DNA of 64,000 bases from Hyphomonadaceae bacterium (GCA_019753105.1 JAIELJ010000015.1:1-64000), one strand, 5' to 3'. Positions 36,611 through 45,913 are shown, counted from the first letter of the stretch. Program-made: numbers and translations. The notes: generated from the sequence alone by a model not told the origin.

Positions 36611-37090
36611 ATGTCGGACAAAAAGCGTTTGAATCGCCGCTCATTTATGGCGCGCGTTGCGGGCTCGGCCGCGATCATTGGCGGCGCTGGCGCCATCATC
36701 ACCGGAGAAGCTGCTGCACAGAACTACACCGGCCGCACCGATAGCGATTCCGGCGCCTACGCCGACCGCGCCGGTTACGGCCGCACCGGCCTCACGGATA
36801 GCGACAGCGGCAACGGCTCCGACCGCGCCGGCTACGGCCGCGGCGGCGGCGGTGGTGGCGGCACGACTGGCGTAACCGATAACGATCCGAGCGATCCGGT
36901 CGGCAACGGTCGTGGCGGCGGCGGTGGCAACCGCACCGGTCTCACCGATAGCGACGCCGGCGGCAACGCTGACCGCGCCGGCAACGGTCGCGGCGCAACA
37001 CGCTCATCGCCGACTGGCCGCACCGACGGCGATAGCGGCTCCTACGCTGACCGTGGCAATTACGGCCGTGGCCCACGCCGCAACTGGTAA
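36611..37090 (+). CDS. Tat-exported protein with TDSDSG/GYGR repeats, family not recognised
   Basis: A 159-residue protein with GGGGAGA before the ATG. Residues 5-36 form a Tat signal (R9-R10-S-F-M, hydrophobic AGSAAIIGGAGAIITG, cleavage near AAA|Q). The mature part is five copies of a 19-residue unit: residues 40-58, 59-77, 86-101 (degenerate), 109-127 and 135-153, joined by Gly-rich linkers. The consensus is TG(R/L)TDSDSGxxADRAGYGR. It has no Cys and no known fold; Gly, Asp and Arg dominate. It is six bases upstream of the oxygenase gene and 135 bases after the M13 peptidase. Low complexity makes homology assignment unsafe. Confidence 0.85.
   Translation: MSDKKRLNRRSFMARVAGSAAIIGGAGAIITGEAAAQNYTGRTDSDSGAYADRAGYGRTGLTDSDSGNGSDRAGYGRGGGGGGGTTGVTDNDPSDPVGNGRGGGGGNRTGLTDSDAGGNADRAGNGRGATRSSPTGRTDGDSGSYADRGNYGRGPRRNW
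36728..37069 (+). repeat. Tandem coding repeat, five units of about 57 bases
   Basis: Inside the Tat-exported protein. Units start at 36728, 36785, 36866, 36935 and 37013. Units 1, 2, 4 and 5 keep all 19 codons; unit 3 keeps the start (TGVTDNDP) and the GNGR end only. Gly-rich linkers separate units 2/3, 3/4 and 4/5. The DNA copies share codons such as GCTACGGCCG, suggesting duplication within the gene. Confidence 0.8.
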
Positions 37091-37096
37091 TCGCTA

Positions 37097-38275
37097 GTGT
37101 CACATAGCGAGCCTTGGCTCGACGACCCGCTCGGTTCGATCATTGGACCCGAGCGGGTCGCGCATTTCTTCGAGCACGTTTACGAGCGCGAAGCGCTCAT
37201 CACGCTGCATAACCAGCCGCAGCGCTTCGCCGGTCTGCTGACGATCGACGACGTCGATCGTATCGTCACAGGCCTTGATCTGAAGCAAGGTCAGCTCGCG
37301 CTGGCTGATGCGTCACGTGAACTTAAAACGGAAGAGTTCATCGATGACGCCGGCTATATCGATCGCGGTGCTGTCGCTGATCTTTATCGCCGCGGCGCGA
37401 CGATCATTCTCAATCAGGCGCATCAGTTCACGCCTTCACTTGCCCGGCTCTGCCGCGGGCTGGAGCACACCTTCTCGTCGCACGTGCAGACGAACACCTA
37501 TCTGACGCCCCCCAACGCGCAGGGCTTCCGTACGCACTACGACAATCACGACGTGCTCGTGATCCAGGTTGAAGGCGAAAAGGCGTGGCGGCTTTACGAC
37601 AAGCCGATCGACACACCGTATCGCGGCGAAGGCTTCGAGCCTGACAAGTATCAGGCGGGCGAGCTGAAGCAGGAATTCGTGCTGAAGGCCGGTGACTGCG
37701 CCTACGTCCCGCGCGGCCTGATGCACGACGCATCGACTTCGGGCGAGCATCCCTCGCTGCACGTCACCGTCGGCCTCATCACGCGCACCTGGGCCGACTT
37801 GATGCTCGAAGCGGTTTCGGAAGCGGCGCTGCGCTCACCAGAGCTTCGCCGCTCGTTGCCGGCGGGCTTTGCGCGATCCGGCTTCAACCGCGATGGCGCG
37901 CGAAAGCAATTCGCCGAAGTGATGCAGACGATCGCGCGCGAGGCGCAGCTTGATCCCGCACTCGATCTGATGGTCGACACCTTCATCCGCTCGCGCGGCG
38001 CCGATAACCGCAACGCCATCAACGAAGGCGCACACGGCCCCGGAATCGAGGAACGCTTTCAAGCGCGCGCCAACGCGCCGTTCCGGATCGCGGACGATGC
38101 AGGCGATGTGGTGATTATCTGCCCGGGCGGCGAACTGACGTTTGCGGCGGAAAGCTTAGCGGACGTGCAGCTCGCCTTGAGCGGCAAGCCGTTCACCCTG
38201 GCCGACATCAGAAGCGCCAAGCCAACGGCCTTGATCGCGTCGCTGCTGGCCTACGGGTTGGTGACGCGCGTCTGA
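37097..38275 (+). CDS. JmjC/cupin-type 2-oxoglutarate oxygenase (YcfD/RoxA-like)
   Basis: A 392-residue Fe(II)/2-oxoglutarate oxygenase-like protein. The metal triad fits H147-x-D149 in THYDNHDVLVIQVEGEKAWRLYD and H210 in VPRGLMHDA. N-terminal WLDDPLGSIIGPERVAHFFEHVYEREALI and the C-terminal winged-helix-like domain follow the ribosomal-oxygenase layout (E. coli YcfD is of similar length). YcfD hydroxylates an Arg of ribosomal protein uL16. The GTG start is 6 bases after the repeat-protein stop with no strong ribosome site, implying coupling. Either it is the uL16 hydroxylase or it acts on the adjacent Arg/Asp-rich repeats; the second is inference. Confidence 0.85.
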   Translation: MSHSEPWLDDPLGSIIGPERVAHFFEHVYEREALITLHNQPQRFAGLLTIDDVDRIVTGLDLKQGQLALADASRELKTEEFIDDAGYIDRGAVADLYRRGATIILNQAHQFTPSLARLCRGLEHTFSSHVQTNTYLTPPNAQGFRTHYDNHDVLVIQVEGEKAWRLYDKPIDTPYRGEGFEPDKYQAGELKQEFVLKAGDCAYVPRGLMHDASTSGEHPSLHVTVGLITRTWADLMLEAVSEAALRSPELRRSLPAGFARSGFNRDGARKQFAEVMQTIAREAQLDPALDLMVDTFIRSRGADNRNAINEGAHGPGIEERFQARANAPFRIADDAGDVVIICPGGELTFAAESLADVQLALSGKPFTLADIRSAKPTALIASLLAYGLVTRV

Positions 38276-38595
38276 AGCAACGTGGCGCGCCGAATGGCGT
38301 TTGCGAGCGTCGATGTCTCGAACGGCTTGGCGAGAAGCGTAAGGCCCTGCGCTTCGGCTTCTCTCCGCACCGAGTCCGCATAGCCGCTCGCCAGAATAAC
38401 CGGCAACCCGGCATATGTGGCGCGAACCTCGCGCGCGAGTTCGATGCCGTTCTTGCCGCCCGGCATCATCACATCGGAAAACACAAGATTGGCGGCTGCG
38501 CCGTCTCTCAGCGCGGCAAGCGCCTGCTCAGCACTCGCGACACGGCGCACACGCCAGCCCAGATGCTCCAACATCGCGCCTGTCATGTCGGCCAC
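38251..38595 (-). CDS. Receiver portion of the split hybrid kinase (possible re-initiation product)
   Basis: A GTG at 38595, 12 bases after the amber codon, could restart translation and make a 114-residue receiver. That product would lack the first beta strand and the acidic pair (DD) needed to bind magnesium, so it would probably be inactive. No ribosome site is seen in front of the GTG. Listed to document the fragment; expression as a separate protein is doubtful. Confidence 0.3.
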   Translation of the reverse strand: MADMTGAMLEHLGWRVRRVASAEQALAALRDGAAANLVFSDVMMPGGKNGIELAREVRATYAGLPVILASGYADSVRREAEAQGLTLLAKPFETSTLANAIRRATLLQTRVTNP

Positions 38596-38607
38596 GGCTT
38601 CGTCGTC

Positions 38608-39819
38608 CTATACGAGCAGCACGTCGCCATCGAAATGCGCTGCGGCTTCGGAATTGGCGGCAGGGGTGGCAGCAGCCGTCTCGGCGGGATTGCCACGTGG
38701 CAGCACGAGCGTGAACGTCGCGCCCTCACCTCGGCTTGACGCCACTTCAATGCGGCCACCCGATTGCTGCGCAAAGCCGTGCACTTGCGCGAGCCCAAGG
38801 CCCGAACCGCGGCCGATATCCTTGGTGGTGAAAAACGGTTCAAATATCCTGTCGATCAACTCCGGCGAGATGCCCGCACCGGTATCGCTGACAGCGATGC
38901 TTACGAACGGCGCGTCGGCGTCATTTGGCGCTCCATTCTTCGCGGCAATCCGCACGACGCCGCCATCGCCCATCGCATCGCGTGCGTTGACCGCGAGGTT
39001 GAGGATGGCGAGTTGCAGCGCATCGGGATCGGCAAAAACCGGGTCAGCGCCGTCGACATTGATAGAGACGCGCACGTTCACGCCGAGGCTGCGGTTCAAA
39101 AGATCACAGAGGCCAGCGAAATACTCTTTGAGCGCGATGGATTTCGGCGAGATATCCTGACGCCGAGAAAACGCCAGCAGCTGCTTGCTCAGGTTAGCGC
39201 CGCGTTCGACAGCTTCGCGCATGCGCGCAGTGATCATCGCCCGCCTCTCCGGCGTGTCGGAGCGCTCCAGCATGTTGAGACCGCCGGAGATCACCATCAG
39301 AAGATTGTTGAAATCGTGCGCCACGCCGCCGGTGAGCTGGCCCAACGCCTCGAGTTTTTGCGCCTGGCGCAGCTGCGCCTCGCGCTCTCGCAATTCGGCG
39401 GTGCGCTCGGCGACTACCTCTTCCAAACGATTGCGCGCGAGCCAACGCTCGGTAACGTCGGTCAGTGCAACGCAGAGCCCTTCCGCGGTCGGCGCGATGC
39501 GCAGCTCGACATAGCGCCCTGGCCGGTAGAGTGATTGCGACTCCATCATCGCCATCGGCGCGCCGTTCATCGCTGCGCGCAGGATTACCTTGAAATCGTC
39601 GTGCACCGCGCTGGCGAAATCCCAATAACTGCGCCCGACAATGTGCTCGCGTTCAATGCCGAAATACTTCTCAGCGGCGGCGTTGAATTCGGTGAAACAC
39701 CAGTCTCGATCGAGAGCGTAGAAGCCGTCCGAGATGCTATCGAGCACGCCGCGAAGGCGCGCTTCGCTCATCGCGAGGAGCCGCGCGGCGTCGTTGTTAA
39801 GCGGCGTGTCTTCGGCCAT
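38608..39819 (-). CDS. Kinase portion of the split hybrid kinase
   Basis: If the amber codon is real and not suppressed, this 403-residue product (PAS, DHp, HATPase) is what would be made. It would remain a complete kinase with H168, an N box and G boxes but lacking its receiver. The product would end DGDVLLV, the first strand of the missing receiver, as expected for a truncated rather than designed protein. Confidence 0.6.
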   Translation of the reverse strand: MAEDTPLNNDAARLLAMSEARLRGVLDSISDGFYALDRDWCFTEFNAAAEKYFGIEREHIVGRSYWDFASAVHDDFKVILRAAMNGAPMAMMESQSLYRPGRYVELRIAPTAEGLCVALTDVTERWLARNRLEEVVAERTAELREREAQLRQAQKLEALGQLTGGVAHDFNNLLMVISGGLNMLERSDTPERRAMITARMREAVERGANLSKQLLAFSRRQDISPKSIALKEYFAGLCDLLNRSLGVNVRVSINVDGADPVFADPDALQLAILNLAVNARDAMGDGGVVRIAAKNGAPNDADAPFVSIAVSDTGAGISPELIDRIFEPFFTTKDIGRGSGLGLAQVHGFAQQSGGRIEVASSRGEGATFTLVLPRGNPAETAAATPAANSEAAAHFDGDVLLV

Positions 39820-39904
39820 CCCGAGCCCCGTGCACCGGTCCAGGCCGCCGCAACGCGGCCCATCGGCCAAGAACGCGTCAGCAGCGCTGCGGTTCCCGCG
39901 AGAT

Positions 39905-40402
39905 CTAAGCGCCGGCCCGCCGCCTGAAGCCGCCGTGCGCCGCGTGGCAAAGCGCTACGCCCAGCGCATCCGCGGCGTCAGCGCTTACCTCTCCTGCCGT
40001 CGGCAACAGACGGCGCACCATGAACGCAATCTGGGTTTTGTCGGCGCTGCCCGAACCGACGACTGCTTTCTTGATCGTCGTCGGTGCGTATTCAGCGACC
40101 ACGACGCCGCGACGCGCCGCCGCCGCCAGCGCTACACCGCGCGCCTGTCCAAGCGCCAATGCCGCGCGCGCGTTCGAGTTCACGAACGTCTCTTCAACGG
40201 CGCACTCGTGCGGTTGATGCTGTTCGATCACGGCGCTCAGTTCATCGAGCAAGCAAAGCAAGCGCGATGCGAGTTGCTGTTGCGCTGGCGGCTTGATCAC
40301 GCCGTGCGCGACATGGCTCAAGCGCGAGCCTTCGCTCAGGATCAATCCCCAGCCGCAATTATTGAGGCCAGGGTCGACGCCAAGGATCAAAGTTGCCGTC
40401 AT
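39905..40402 (-). CDS. ruvC: Holliday junction resolvase RuvC
   Basis: A 165-residue endonuclease that cleaves Holliday junctions. The catalytic acidic residues lie in LILGVDPGLNNCGWG, CAVEETFVN and SADAADALGVALCHA. ATG at 40402 overlaps the stop of the upstream O-antigen ligase-like gene by four bases (ATGA). The earlier in-frame start at 40453 would extend into that gene without family support. The C-terminus is short and Arg-rich. It is separated from ruvA by 5.6 kb. Confidence 0.95.
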   Translation of the reverse strand: MTATLILGVDPGLNNCGWGLILSEGSRLSHVAHGVIKPPAQQQLASRLLCLLDELSAVIEQHQPHECAVEETFVNSNARAALALGQARGVALAAAARRGVVVAEYAPTTIKKAVVGSGSADKTQIAFMVRRLLPTAGEVSADAADALGVALCHAAHGGFRRRAGA

Positions 40403-41658
40403 GCGCGCGCATCCAAAGCGAGTCGCGCCGCGACCGCCACATAGATTGTCCAAAACAGATTGTTGGCTTGCAGCGCGTGGCTCTCCGAGAGCGTGTACAT
40501 CGCGAACGCCGCCAGAAACGCCGGCGCCCAGAGCCCAGCATCGCTGCGCGCAACCGCGCCCGCACCACGCCAGAGCGTTGCGACCAGTTGCAGCGCGAAC
40601 AACGCAACGCCGATGCGCCCCATGCCGAGCGCCATCTCAAGCCAGCTCGAGTGCGCCGACGCCACTTCCCACGCGACCGCCTCACGCACCCAAAAAGCAG
40701 GGCCGTTATCGGGGAGCCAGAACGCGTAATAGCCGTAGCCGAACCATGGTTGGGCAGCGACCGCGGGCGCTGCCGCTTCCCAAATGTCGGTGCGCCCCGT
40801 GAGCGTGAGATCGCGCCCGATGACGGCGACCACCAGATCGGGCGCGAGCGTGACGATGCTGACGCCAATCACAACAGAAGCGAGCGCAGCTGCACTTACA
40901 AGTACGGTTTGCAACGGCCCCTGACGCGCCAGCGCGCACGCGCCCATCACAGCAAGGCCAAGGAGACTCGCAAGCAAAGCCGTCTTCGATGTTGAGAGCA
41001 GCACAAGCGCAAAAGCGCCCAGCGCAGCGCCGAGCCAAAGCAAGCGCCGCTGCGGTTCAACCACGGACGCTGCAACACAAACACAAACGCCGAGCGCCAT
41101 GATGCCGCCAAGCGTATTCTTATGCGTCCAGAGTCCAGACCAAGCGCCGGGATGTTCGAACGTCATGCGGCCAATGCTCGGCGCAAGCGCGCCAACGAGA
41201 AGCGAACCGGCGATCAACACAACAAAGGCGCCAGCGATCACAGTGACAAGCTTCGGCCATTCGTAGCGCCAAGCGAGATAGAGGCCGAACCCCATCGTGA
41301 GGCCAAGCCAAACCGAACGCCGCAGCGTTCCGCCGGAATCGATCGACCAGAGCGTCGAAAGCCCAGCCAGCGCCAGCATTCCGATCAGCAGCGGAACAGC
41401 GAGCGCGGTTTGTGCCGCCGTGCGCGCCTGACGCCAGATCACCCAGCCGAGAAACGCATAGACCGGCAGAAAGAAAATTCGCGCATAGCCTGGCGGGTCC
41501 GTCGCGCCCTGGCTTTGCGCGAGTGCGGCAAAGAAAGGTTCCGAGAACTGCACCAGGCAAAGCGCAGCGGCAGCGACCTCCCAACGCGCGGCATCGACGC
41601 GGCCAGATTCGACGCGGCGTGGCGCGCCGGCGTCCACGGAGGCATGGGTCGCGGTCAT
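40399..41658 (-). CDS. O-antigen ligase-family polytopic membrane protein
   Basis: A 419-residue protein with about 10-12 hydrophobic segments. The Wzy/WaaL-type signature lies in the large extracytoplasmic loop: FEHPGAWSGLWTHKNTLGGIMALGV (with the HKNxLG motif) and WFGYGYYAFWLPDNGPAFWV. Homologues polymerise O-antigen or attach glycans to lipid A or proteins. No other glycan genes are adjacent. It overlaps ruvC by four bases, so it probably carries the promoter for ruvC. Confidence 0.88.
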   Translation of the reverse strand: MTATHASVDAGAPRRVESGRVDAARWEVAAAALCLVQFSEPFFAALAQSQGATDPPGYARIFFLPVYAFLGWVIWRQARTAAQTALAVPLLIGMLALAGLSTLWSIDSGGTLRRSVWLGLTMGFGLYLAWRYEWPKLVTVIAGAFVVLIAGSLLVGALAPSIGRMTFEHPGAWSGLWTHKNTLGGIMALGVCVCVAASVVEPQRRLLWLGAALGAFALVLLSTSKTALLASLLGLAVMGACALARQGPLQTVLVSAAALASVVIGVSIVTLAPDLVVAVIGRDLTLTGRTDIWEAAAPAVAAQPWFGYGYYAFWLPDNGPAFWVREAVAWEVASAHSSWLEMALGMGRIGVALFALQLVATLWRGAGAVARSDAGLWAPAFLAAFAMYTLSESHALQANNLFWTIYVAVAARLALDARA

Positions 41659-41736
41659 CTCGCGTTAACGTTTGCCGCCAATCCCTTGCCAAAGCGCTAA
41701 CCGGGCTCCAGCATCGCGAAAAAGCGGGAGGGGTTC

Positions 41737-43134
41737 ATGGTTCGACGGTCGTTAGCGCTGGCATTTGCGTGCATTGCATGCCTCGCAGCGCCGGCTTCGG
41801 CGCAGAGCGACAGCGAGCGGCGCCAGGCGCGCGAACTCATCGAGCAAACCGTTGGCGTCAACACCGCTACCGGTGATCAAAACATCATTCTGGCGAACCG
41901 CTTGGCGGAGCGCTTCCGCGCCGGCGGCTTTGCCGCCGAAGATGTGCACATCATCAATGGCGGCGACTCCGCTGGCCTGCTCGTGCGCTATCGCGGCGAT
42001 GGCGGCGGTGGGCGGCCGATCCTCTTTCTCGCGCACATGGATGTTGTGCCGGCGCTGCGCGAGGAATGGGAGCGCGATCCGTTCACGCTCGTTGAAGAGA
42101 ACGGCATGCTGTTCGGGCGCGGCGTGCTCGATAACAAGGCGGGCCTCGTTCATATCGCATCGACCTTCCTGACGCTCCGCGCCGAAGGCTTCCGCCCGAC
42201 ACGCGATCTCATTCTCTGGTTCAGCGGCGACGAGGAAACCACAGGCCTCACCACGCAAGCCCTGCTCGCCAATCACCGCGCCCTGCTGGGCGATGCCGAG
42301 TTCGCGCTCAACTCAGATGCCGGCGGCGGCCAGCTCGCGCCCGACGGCCGCGCGCTCACTTACGTCGTGCAGACGGCAGAGAAGACCTATGCGAGCTTCA
42401 CGTTCACGGTGCGCAATCAAGGCGGCCACTCCTCAGCGCCGCGTGCGGACAATGCGATCTATGAACTCAGCGAAGCGCTGCAGCGTTTGCGCTCCTTCGA
42501 GTTTCCGATCCAATGGAACGAGACGACGCTAGCGAGCTTCCGCAATGCCGCCGCCGCGTTTCCAGGCCCGGAAGGCCAAGCCATGCGCCGCTTCGCCGAG
42601 CGCCCCACCGATCGCGCGCTGCAACGCATGCTCGGGCGCACGTCGATGGGCAATATGATGCGCACGACGTGCGTCGCCACCATGCTGAGCGGCGGCCACG
42701 CCGAAAACGCGCTGCCGCAAACCGCGACCGCGACCGTGAATTGCCGCATCTTTCCGGGCGTGCCAGTCGATGATGTTCTGAGCGAGCTACGCGCCATCGC
42801 CGGCAGCGGCGTTGAAGTCGCCCAGCTTGGCCCGTCAAACTTCAGCGATGCGTCGCCCTTGCGCGCGGACGTGATGCAGGCCGTGACGCGCACCGTGCAT
42901 GCGCGCTATCCCGACTTGGTGATCACGCCTTACATGTCGGCAGGCGCGACCGATGGGCTCTTCTTCCGCGCAGCGGGGATCCCCGTGTACGGCGTCGGCG
43001 GCGTTTTCATCCGCGGCAGCGACTCCTTTGCACACGGCCTGAACGAACGCATCCCAACCGACGCGCTCTACACCGGCCTCACCCACTGGCGTTCGCTGAT
43101 CACCGAACTCGCCGCACCGGCGGCTGGGCCGTAG
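41737..43134 (+). CDS. Exported M20-family metallopeptidase
   Basis: A 465-residue zinc exopeptidase. The signal peptide MVRRSLALAFACIACLAAP is cleaved near ASAQ. Zinc-site motifs of the M20/ArgE/CPG2 family are FLAHMDVVPALREEWERDPF, GRGVLDNKAG and LWFSGDEETTG. The dimerisation domain is inserted at about 225-340 (FTVRNQGGHSSAPRADNAIYE). The C-terminal ligand region is MSAGATDGLFFRAAGIPVYGVGG. It would release amino acids from periplasmic peptides. It is divergent from the O-antigen ligase gene and ends at a shared terminator with secA. Confidence 0.92.
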   Translation: MVRRSLALAFACIACLAAPASAQSDSERRQARELIEQTVGVNTATGDQNIILANRLAERFRAGGFAAEDVHIINGGDSAGLLVRYRGDGGGGRPILFLAHMDVVPALREEWERDPFTLVEENGMLFGRGVLDNKAGLVHIASTFLTLRAEGFRPTRDLILWFSGDEETTGLTTQALLANHRALLGDAEFALNSDAGGGQLAPDGRALTYVVQTAEKTYASFTFTVRNQGGHSSAPRADNAIYELSEALQRLRSFEFPIQWNETTLASFRNAAAAFPGPEGQAMRRFAERPTDRALQRMLGRTSMGNMMRTTCVATMLSGGHAENALPQTATATVNCRIFPGVPVDDVLSELRAIAGSGVEVAQLGPSNFSDASPLRADVMQAVTRTVHARYPDLVITPYMSAGATDGLFFRAAGIPVYGVGGVFIRGSDSFAHGLNERIPTDALYTGLTHWRSLITELAAPAAGP

Positions 43135-43157
43135 CCGGAACGGCGAGCACAAAAACA

Positions 43158-43190
43158 AAGGGCGCGACCGTAAGGCCGCGCCCTTCTCAT
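43158..43190. terminator. Bidirectional terminator between the M20 peptidase gene and secA
   Basis: Arms 43158-43166 and 43177-43185 (AAGGGCGCG/CGCGCCCTT) with a partly paired 10-base loop. The right flank is TCTCATTTCG and the left flank is A-rich (CAAAAACAA), giving a T-rich tail on the minus strand, so it best terminates secA. Confidence 0.75.
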
Positions 43191-43207
43191 TTCGATTGTC
43201 GCCTCGC

Positions 43208-45913
43208 TTAAGCGCTCTGCGCTTCAGCTTGGCCGTGGCAGTACTTGAACTTCTTGCCGCTGCCGCATGGGCACGGCGCGTTGCGCGAGACTTTGCCCCA
43301 GGTTGCCGGATTGTGGCGATCGAAGCCGTCCGGCGCGAGTGCTGGCGCATCGCGTTGGACCATCTCGTTCTCGCCGGTGTCCGGATTCTGGTGGATCTCG
43401 AACGTTCTTGGCGGCTGAAGCGGACGCTGCGCGACTTCGTCGGCCTGGCCGATCTGCAAGCGTAGCAGCATGCGCGTCACGGTCGTGCGCAAATCGAGCA
43501 GCATGCGCTCGAACAATGTGAACGCTTCGGTCTTGAACTCGTTCAGCGGATCGCGCTGGGCGTAGCCGCGCAAGTGGATGACCGAGCGCAGATGGTCCAG
43601 CAACGACAAGTGCTCGCGCCAGCGCATGTCGACGACGGAGAGCAGCACTTGCTTTTCGACCGCGCGCAGACGCTCCGGCCCGAGCATGGCGGCCTTTTGC
43701 GCATAAGCTTGATCGACCGCGCGCGTCATGCGCTCGATGATTTCCTGTTGCGCGATGCCTTCTTCGCCCGCCCACGCATCGATCGGCAGCTTGAGATCGA
43801 AAATCTCTTCCGCTTCGACCATGAGTTCGGCGGTGTTCCACTGCTCCGGATACGCCTTCTCCGGCATCGAGCGCCAGACTAGCTTCTCGACAACGTCGTG
43901 GCGCATGTCGCGAATGATCGGCGCAACGTCGGCGGTGCGCATGAACTCGATGCGTTGTTCAAAGATCGCCTTGCGCTGATCGTTGATGACGTCGTCGTAC
44001 TTCAGCAGGTTCTTACGAATTTCGAAGTTGCGCTGTTCGACGCGGCGCTGCGAAGTCTCGAGCGCCTTGTTCATCCACGGGTGGACGATGGCCTCACCTT
44101 CTTGGATGCCCAAGCCGCGCATGATCGCATCGAGGCGATCAGCGGCGAAGATACGCAGCAGATCGTCTTCGAGACAGATATAGAATTTCGATTTGCCCGG
44201 GTCGCCCTGACGGCCGGTACGGCCACGCAGCTGGTTATCGATACGGCGGCTTTCGTGACGCTCAGTGCCGAGAACGTAGAGACCGCCAGCGGCAAGCGCG
44301 ACCTGCTTCTTGGCGTCGATGTCGGCTTGGATTTGCTTCTTGAGCGCGGCGATCTGATCCGGCGTTTCATCGCCCTTGAGCGCCGTCTTCAGACGCATGT
44401 CCAAATTGCCGCCAAGCTGAATGTCGGTGCCGCGGCCGGCCATGTTGGTGGCGATCGTCACAGCGCCCGGCACGCCGGCTTGCGCGACGATTGTCGCTTC
44501 CTGCTCGTGATAACGCGCGTTCAGCACTTGGTGCGGAATGCCGCGCTGCTTCAGCAGGCCAGAGAGATATTCCGACTTCTCGATCGAGACCGTGCCGACC
44601 AGCACAGGCTGACCGCGACGGTGCGTCTCTTCGATGTCAGCGATGATGGCTTTGTATTTTTCCTTCGCCGTCCGGTAGACCTCGTCATCGATGTCGATGC
44701 GCTTGACCGGGCGGTTCGTCGGGATTTCGACGACGTCGAGCTTATAGATATCGCCGAATTCGGCGGCTTCGGTCGAAGCCGTGCCGGTCATGCCGCCGAG
44801 CTTATCGTACAAGCGGAAATAGTTCTGGAACGTGATCGAGGCCAGCGTCTGGTTTTCAGGCTGGACGTTCACGCCTTCCTTGGCTTCGATCGCCTGGTGC
44901 AGACCTTCCGACAAGCGGCGGCCATGCATCATGCGGCCGGTGAACTCGTCGACCAGAACCACTTCGCCGTCCTTGACGATGTAGTCTTTGTCTTTGTGGA
45001 AGAGCTTGTGCGCGCGCAGCGCTTGGTTGGCGTGGTGCACGAGCGAGATGTTCGACGGCTCGTAGAGCGAACCTTGCAGCATGCCGCGTTCGGCAAGCAT
45101 CTCTTCGATCGTTTCCGAGCCCGTCTCGGTATAGGTCACCGAGCGTTGCTTCTCGTCATGCTCGTAGTGCTCGTCGCGCAGCAGCGGGATGAGCGTGTCC
45201 ATGGTTTTGTAGAATTCGCTGCGATCTTCGGTGGGGCCCGAAATGATGAGCGGCGTGCGCGCTTCGTCGATCAGGATCGAGTCGACTTCGTCGACGATCG
45301 CGAAGCGGTGGCCGCGCTGAACCATCTCGCCCAGCGAATACTTCATGTTGTCGCGAAGATAGTCGAAGCCGAATTCGTTGTTGGTGCCGTAGGTGATGTC
45401 GGCGGCGTAAGCTTGGCGGCGCTCGTTATCGTAAAGCCCGTGCACGATCACGCCGACAGAAAGGCCGAGGAAGCGATAGACTTGACCCATCCACTCGCTG
45501 TCACGCTTGGCGAGATAATCGTTCACCGTGATGACGTGAACGCCGCGGCTCTCGAGCGCATTGAGGTAAACCGGCAGCGTGGCGACGAGCGTCTTGCCTT
45601 CGCCCGTGCGCATTTCGGCGATCTTGCCGTTATGCAGGAACATGCCGCCCATCATCTGGACGTCGAAGTGGCGCAGGCCCAGCGTGCGCTTTGACGCCTC
45701 GCGGACGGTCGCGAACGCTTCCGGCAGGATCTCGTCGATCTTCGCGCCGCGCGCGAGTTTGTGACGGTATTCGCTTGTCTTGTTACGGAGCGCTTCGTCG
45801 GAGAGCGCTTCGAAGGTCGGCTCGAGCGCATTGATGCGCGCCACGGTCGGGCGCAAGTGGCGGACTTTGCGGTCGTTGACGGAGCCGAAAATCTGCTTGG
45901 CGAGGTTCAGCAT
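43208..45913 (-). CDS. secA: Protein translocase ATPase SecA
   Basis: A 901-residue Sec motor. Walker A is MRTGEGKT (about residues 101-108), with [13 protein letters not shown] and the DEAD-like box in [17 protein letters not shown] second nucleotide-binding fold contains [13 protein letters not shown]. The C-terminus carries the SecB/lipid-binding zinc motif [14 protein letters not shown]. The family's preprotein crosslinking and helical scaffold regions are complete. It is divergent from the parvulin lipoprotein gene across 248 bases (45914-46161) that must hold both promoters. Confidence 0.98.
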   Translation of the reverse strand: MLNLAKQIFGSVNDRKVRHLRPTVARINALEPTFEALSDEALRNKTSEYRHKLARGAKIDEILPEAFATVREASKRTLGLRHFDVQMMGGMFLHNGKIAEMRTGEGKTLVATLPVYLNALESRGVHVITVNDYLAKRDSEWMGQVYRFLGLSVGVIVHGLYDNERRQAYAADITYGTNNEFGFDYLRDNMKYSLGEMVQRGHRFAIVDEVDSILIDEARTPLIISGPTEDRSEFYKTMDTLIPLLRDEHYEHDEKQRSVTYTETGSETIEEMLAERGMLQGSLYEPSNISLVHHANQALRAHKLFHKDKDYIVKDGEVVLVDEFTGRMMHGRRLSEGLHQAIEAKEGVNVQPENQTLASITFQNYFRLYDKLGGMTGTASTEAAEFGDIYKLDVVEIPTNRPVKRIDIDDEVYRTAKEKYKAIIADIEETHRRGQPVLVGTVSIEKSEYLSGLLKQRGIPHQVLNARYHEQEATIVAQAGVPGAVTIATNMAGRGTDIQLGGNLDMRLKTALKGDETPDQIAALKKQIQADIDAKKQVALAAGGLYVLGTERHESRRIDNQLRGRTGRQGDPGKSKFYICLEDDLLRIFAADRLDAIMRGLGIQEGEAIVHPWMNKALETSQRRVEQRNFEIRKNLLKYDDVINDQRKAIFEQRIEFMRTADVAPIIRDMRHDVVEKLVWRSMPEKAYPEQWNTAELMVEAEEIFDLKLPIDAWAGEEGIAQQEIIERMTRAVDQAYAQKAAMLGPERLRAVEKQVLLSVVDMRWREHLSLLDHLRSVIHLRGYAQRDPLNEFKTEAFTLFERMLLDLRTTVTRMLLRLQIGQADEVAQRPLQPPRTFEIHQNPDTGENEMVQRDAPALAPDGFDRHNPATWGKVSRNAPCPCGSGKKFKYCHGQAEAQSA

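Larger units (their letters stand above)
38251..39819 (-). pseudogene. Hybrid histidine kinase split by an in-frame amber codon
   Basis: One continuous frame encodes a PAS domain (about residues 20-125), a coiled coil, and an HWE/NtrB-like DHp domain with H168 in GGVAHDFNNLL. The ATPase domain follows (NLAVNARDAM, DTGAGIS, GSGLGLAQVHGF), and then a receiver. The frame is broken by TAG at 38608-38610 in FDGDVLLV-stop-DDEAVADM, where receivers have Glu (GAG to TAG). After the stop the receiver is intact: acidic DD pair, phospho-Asp in NLVFSDVMMPGG, Ser in ILASGY and Lys in LLAKPF, ending at 38251. ATG at 39819; 39870 is also in frame. It lies downstream of ruvC on the same strand. Confidence 0.8.

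Noticed and set aside
34421-38275. Calling the repeat protein a ribosomally made peptide natural-product precursor
   Set aside because: The Tat signal and oxygenase are suggestive, but there is no leader/core boundary, transporter or second tailoring enzyme. It is kept only as a modified-repeat hypothesis.
43898-45694. 598-codon open frame on the plus strand
   Set aside because: It lies inside secA on the other strand with shadow-type composition (long Val/Asp/Leu/Arg runs).
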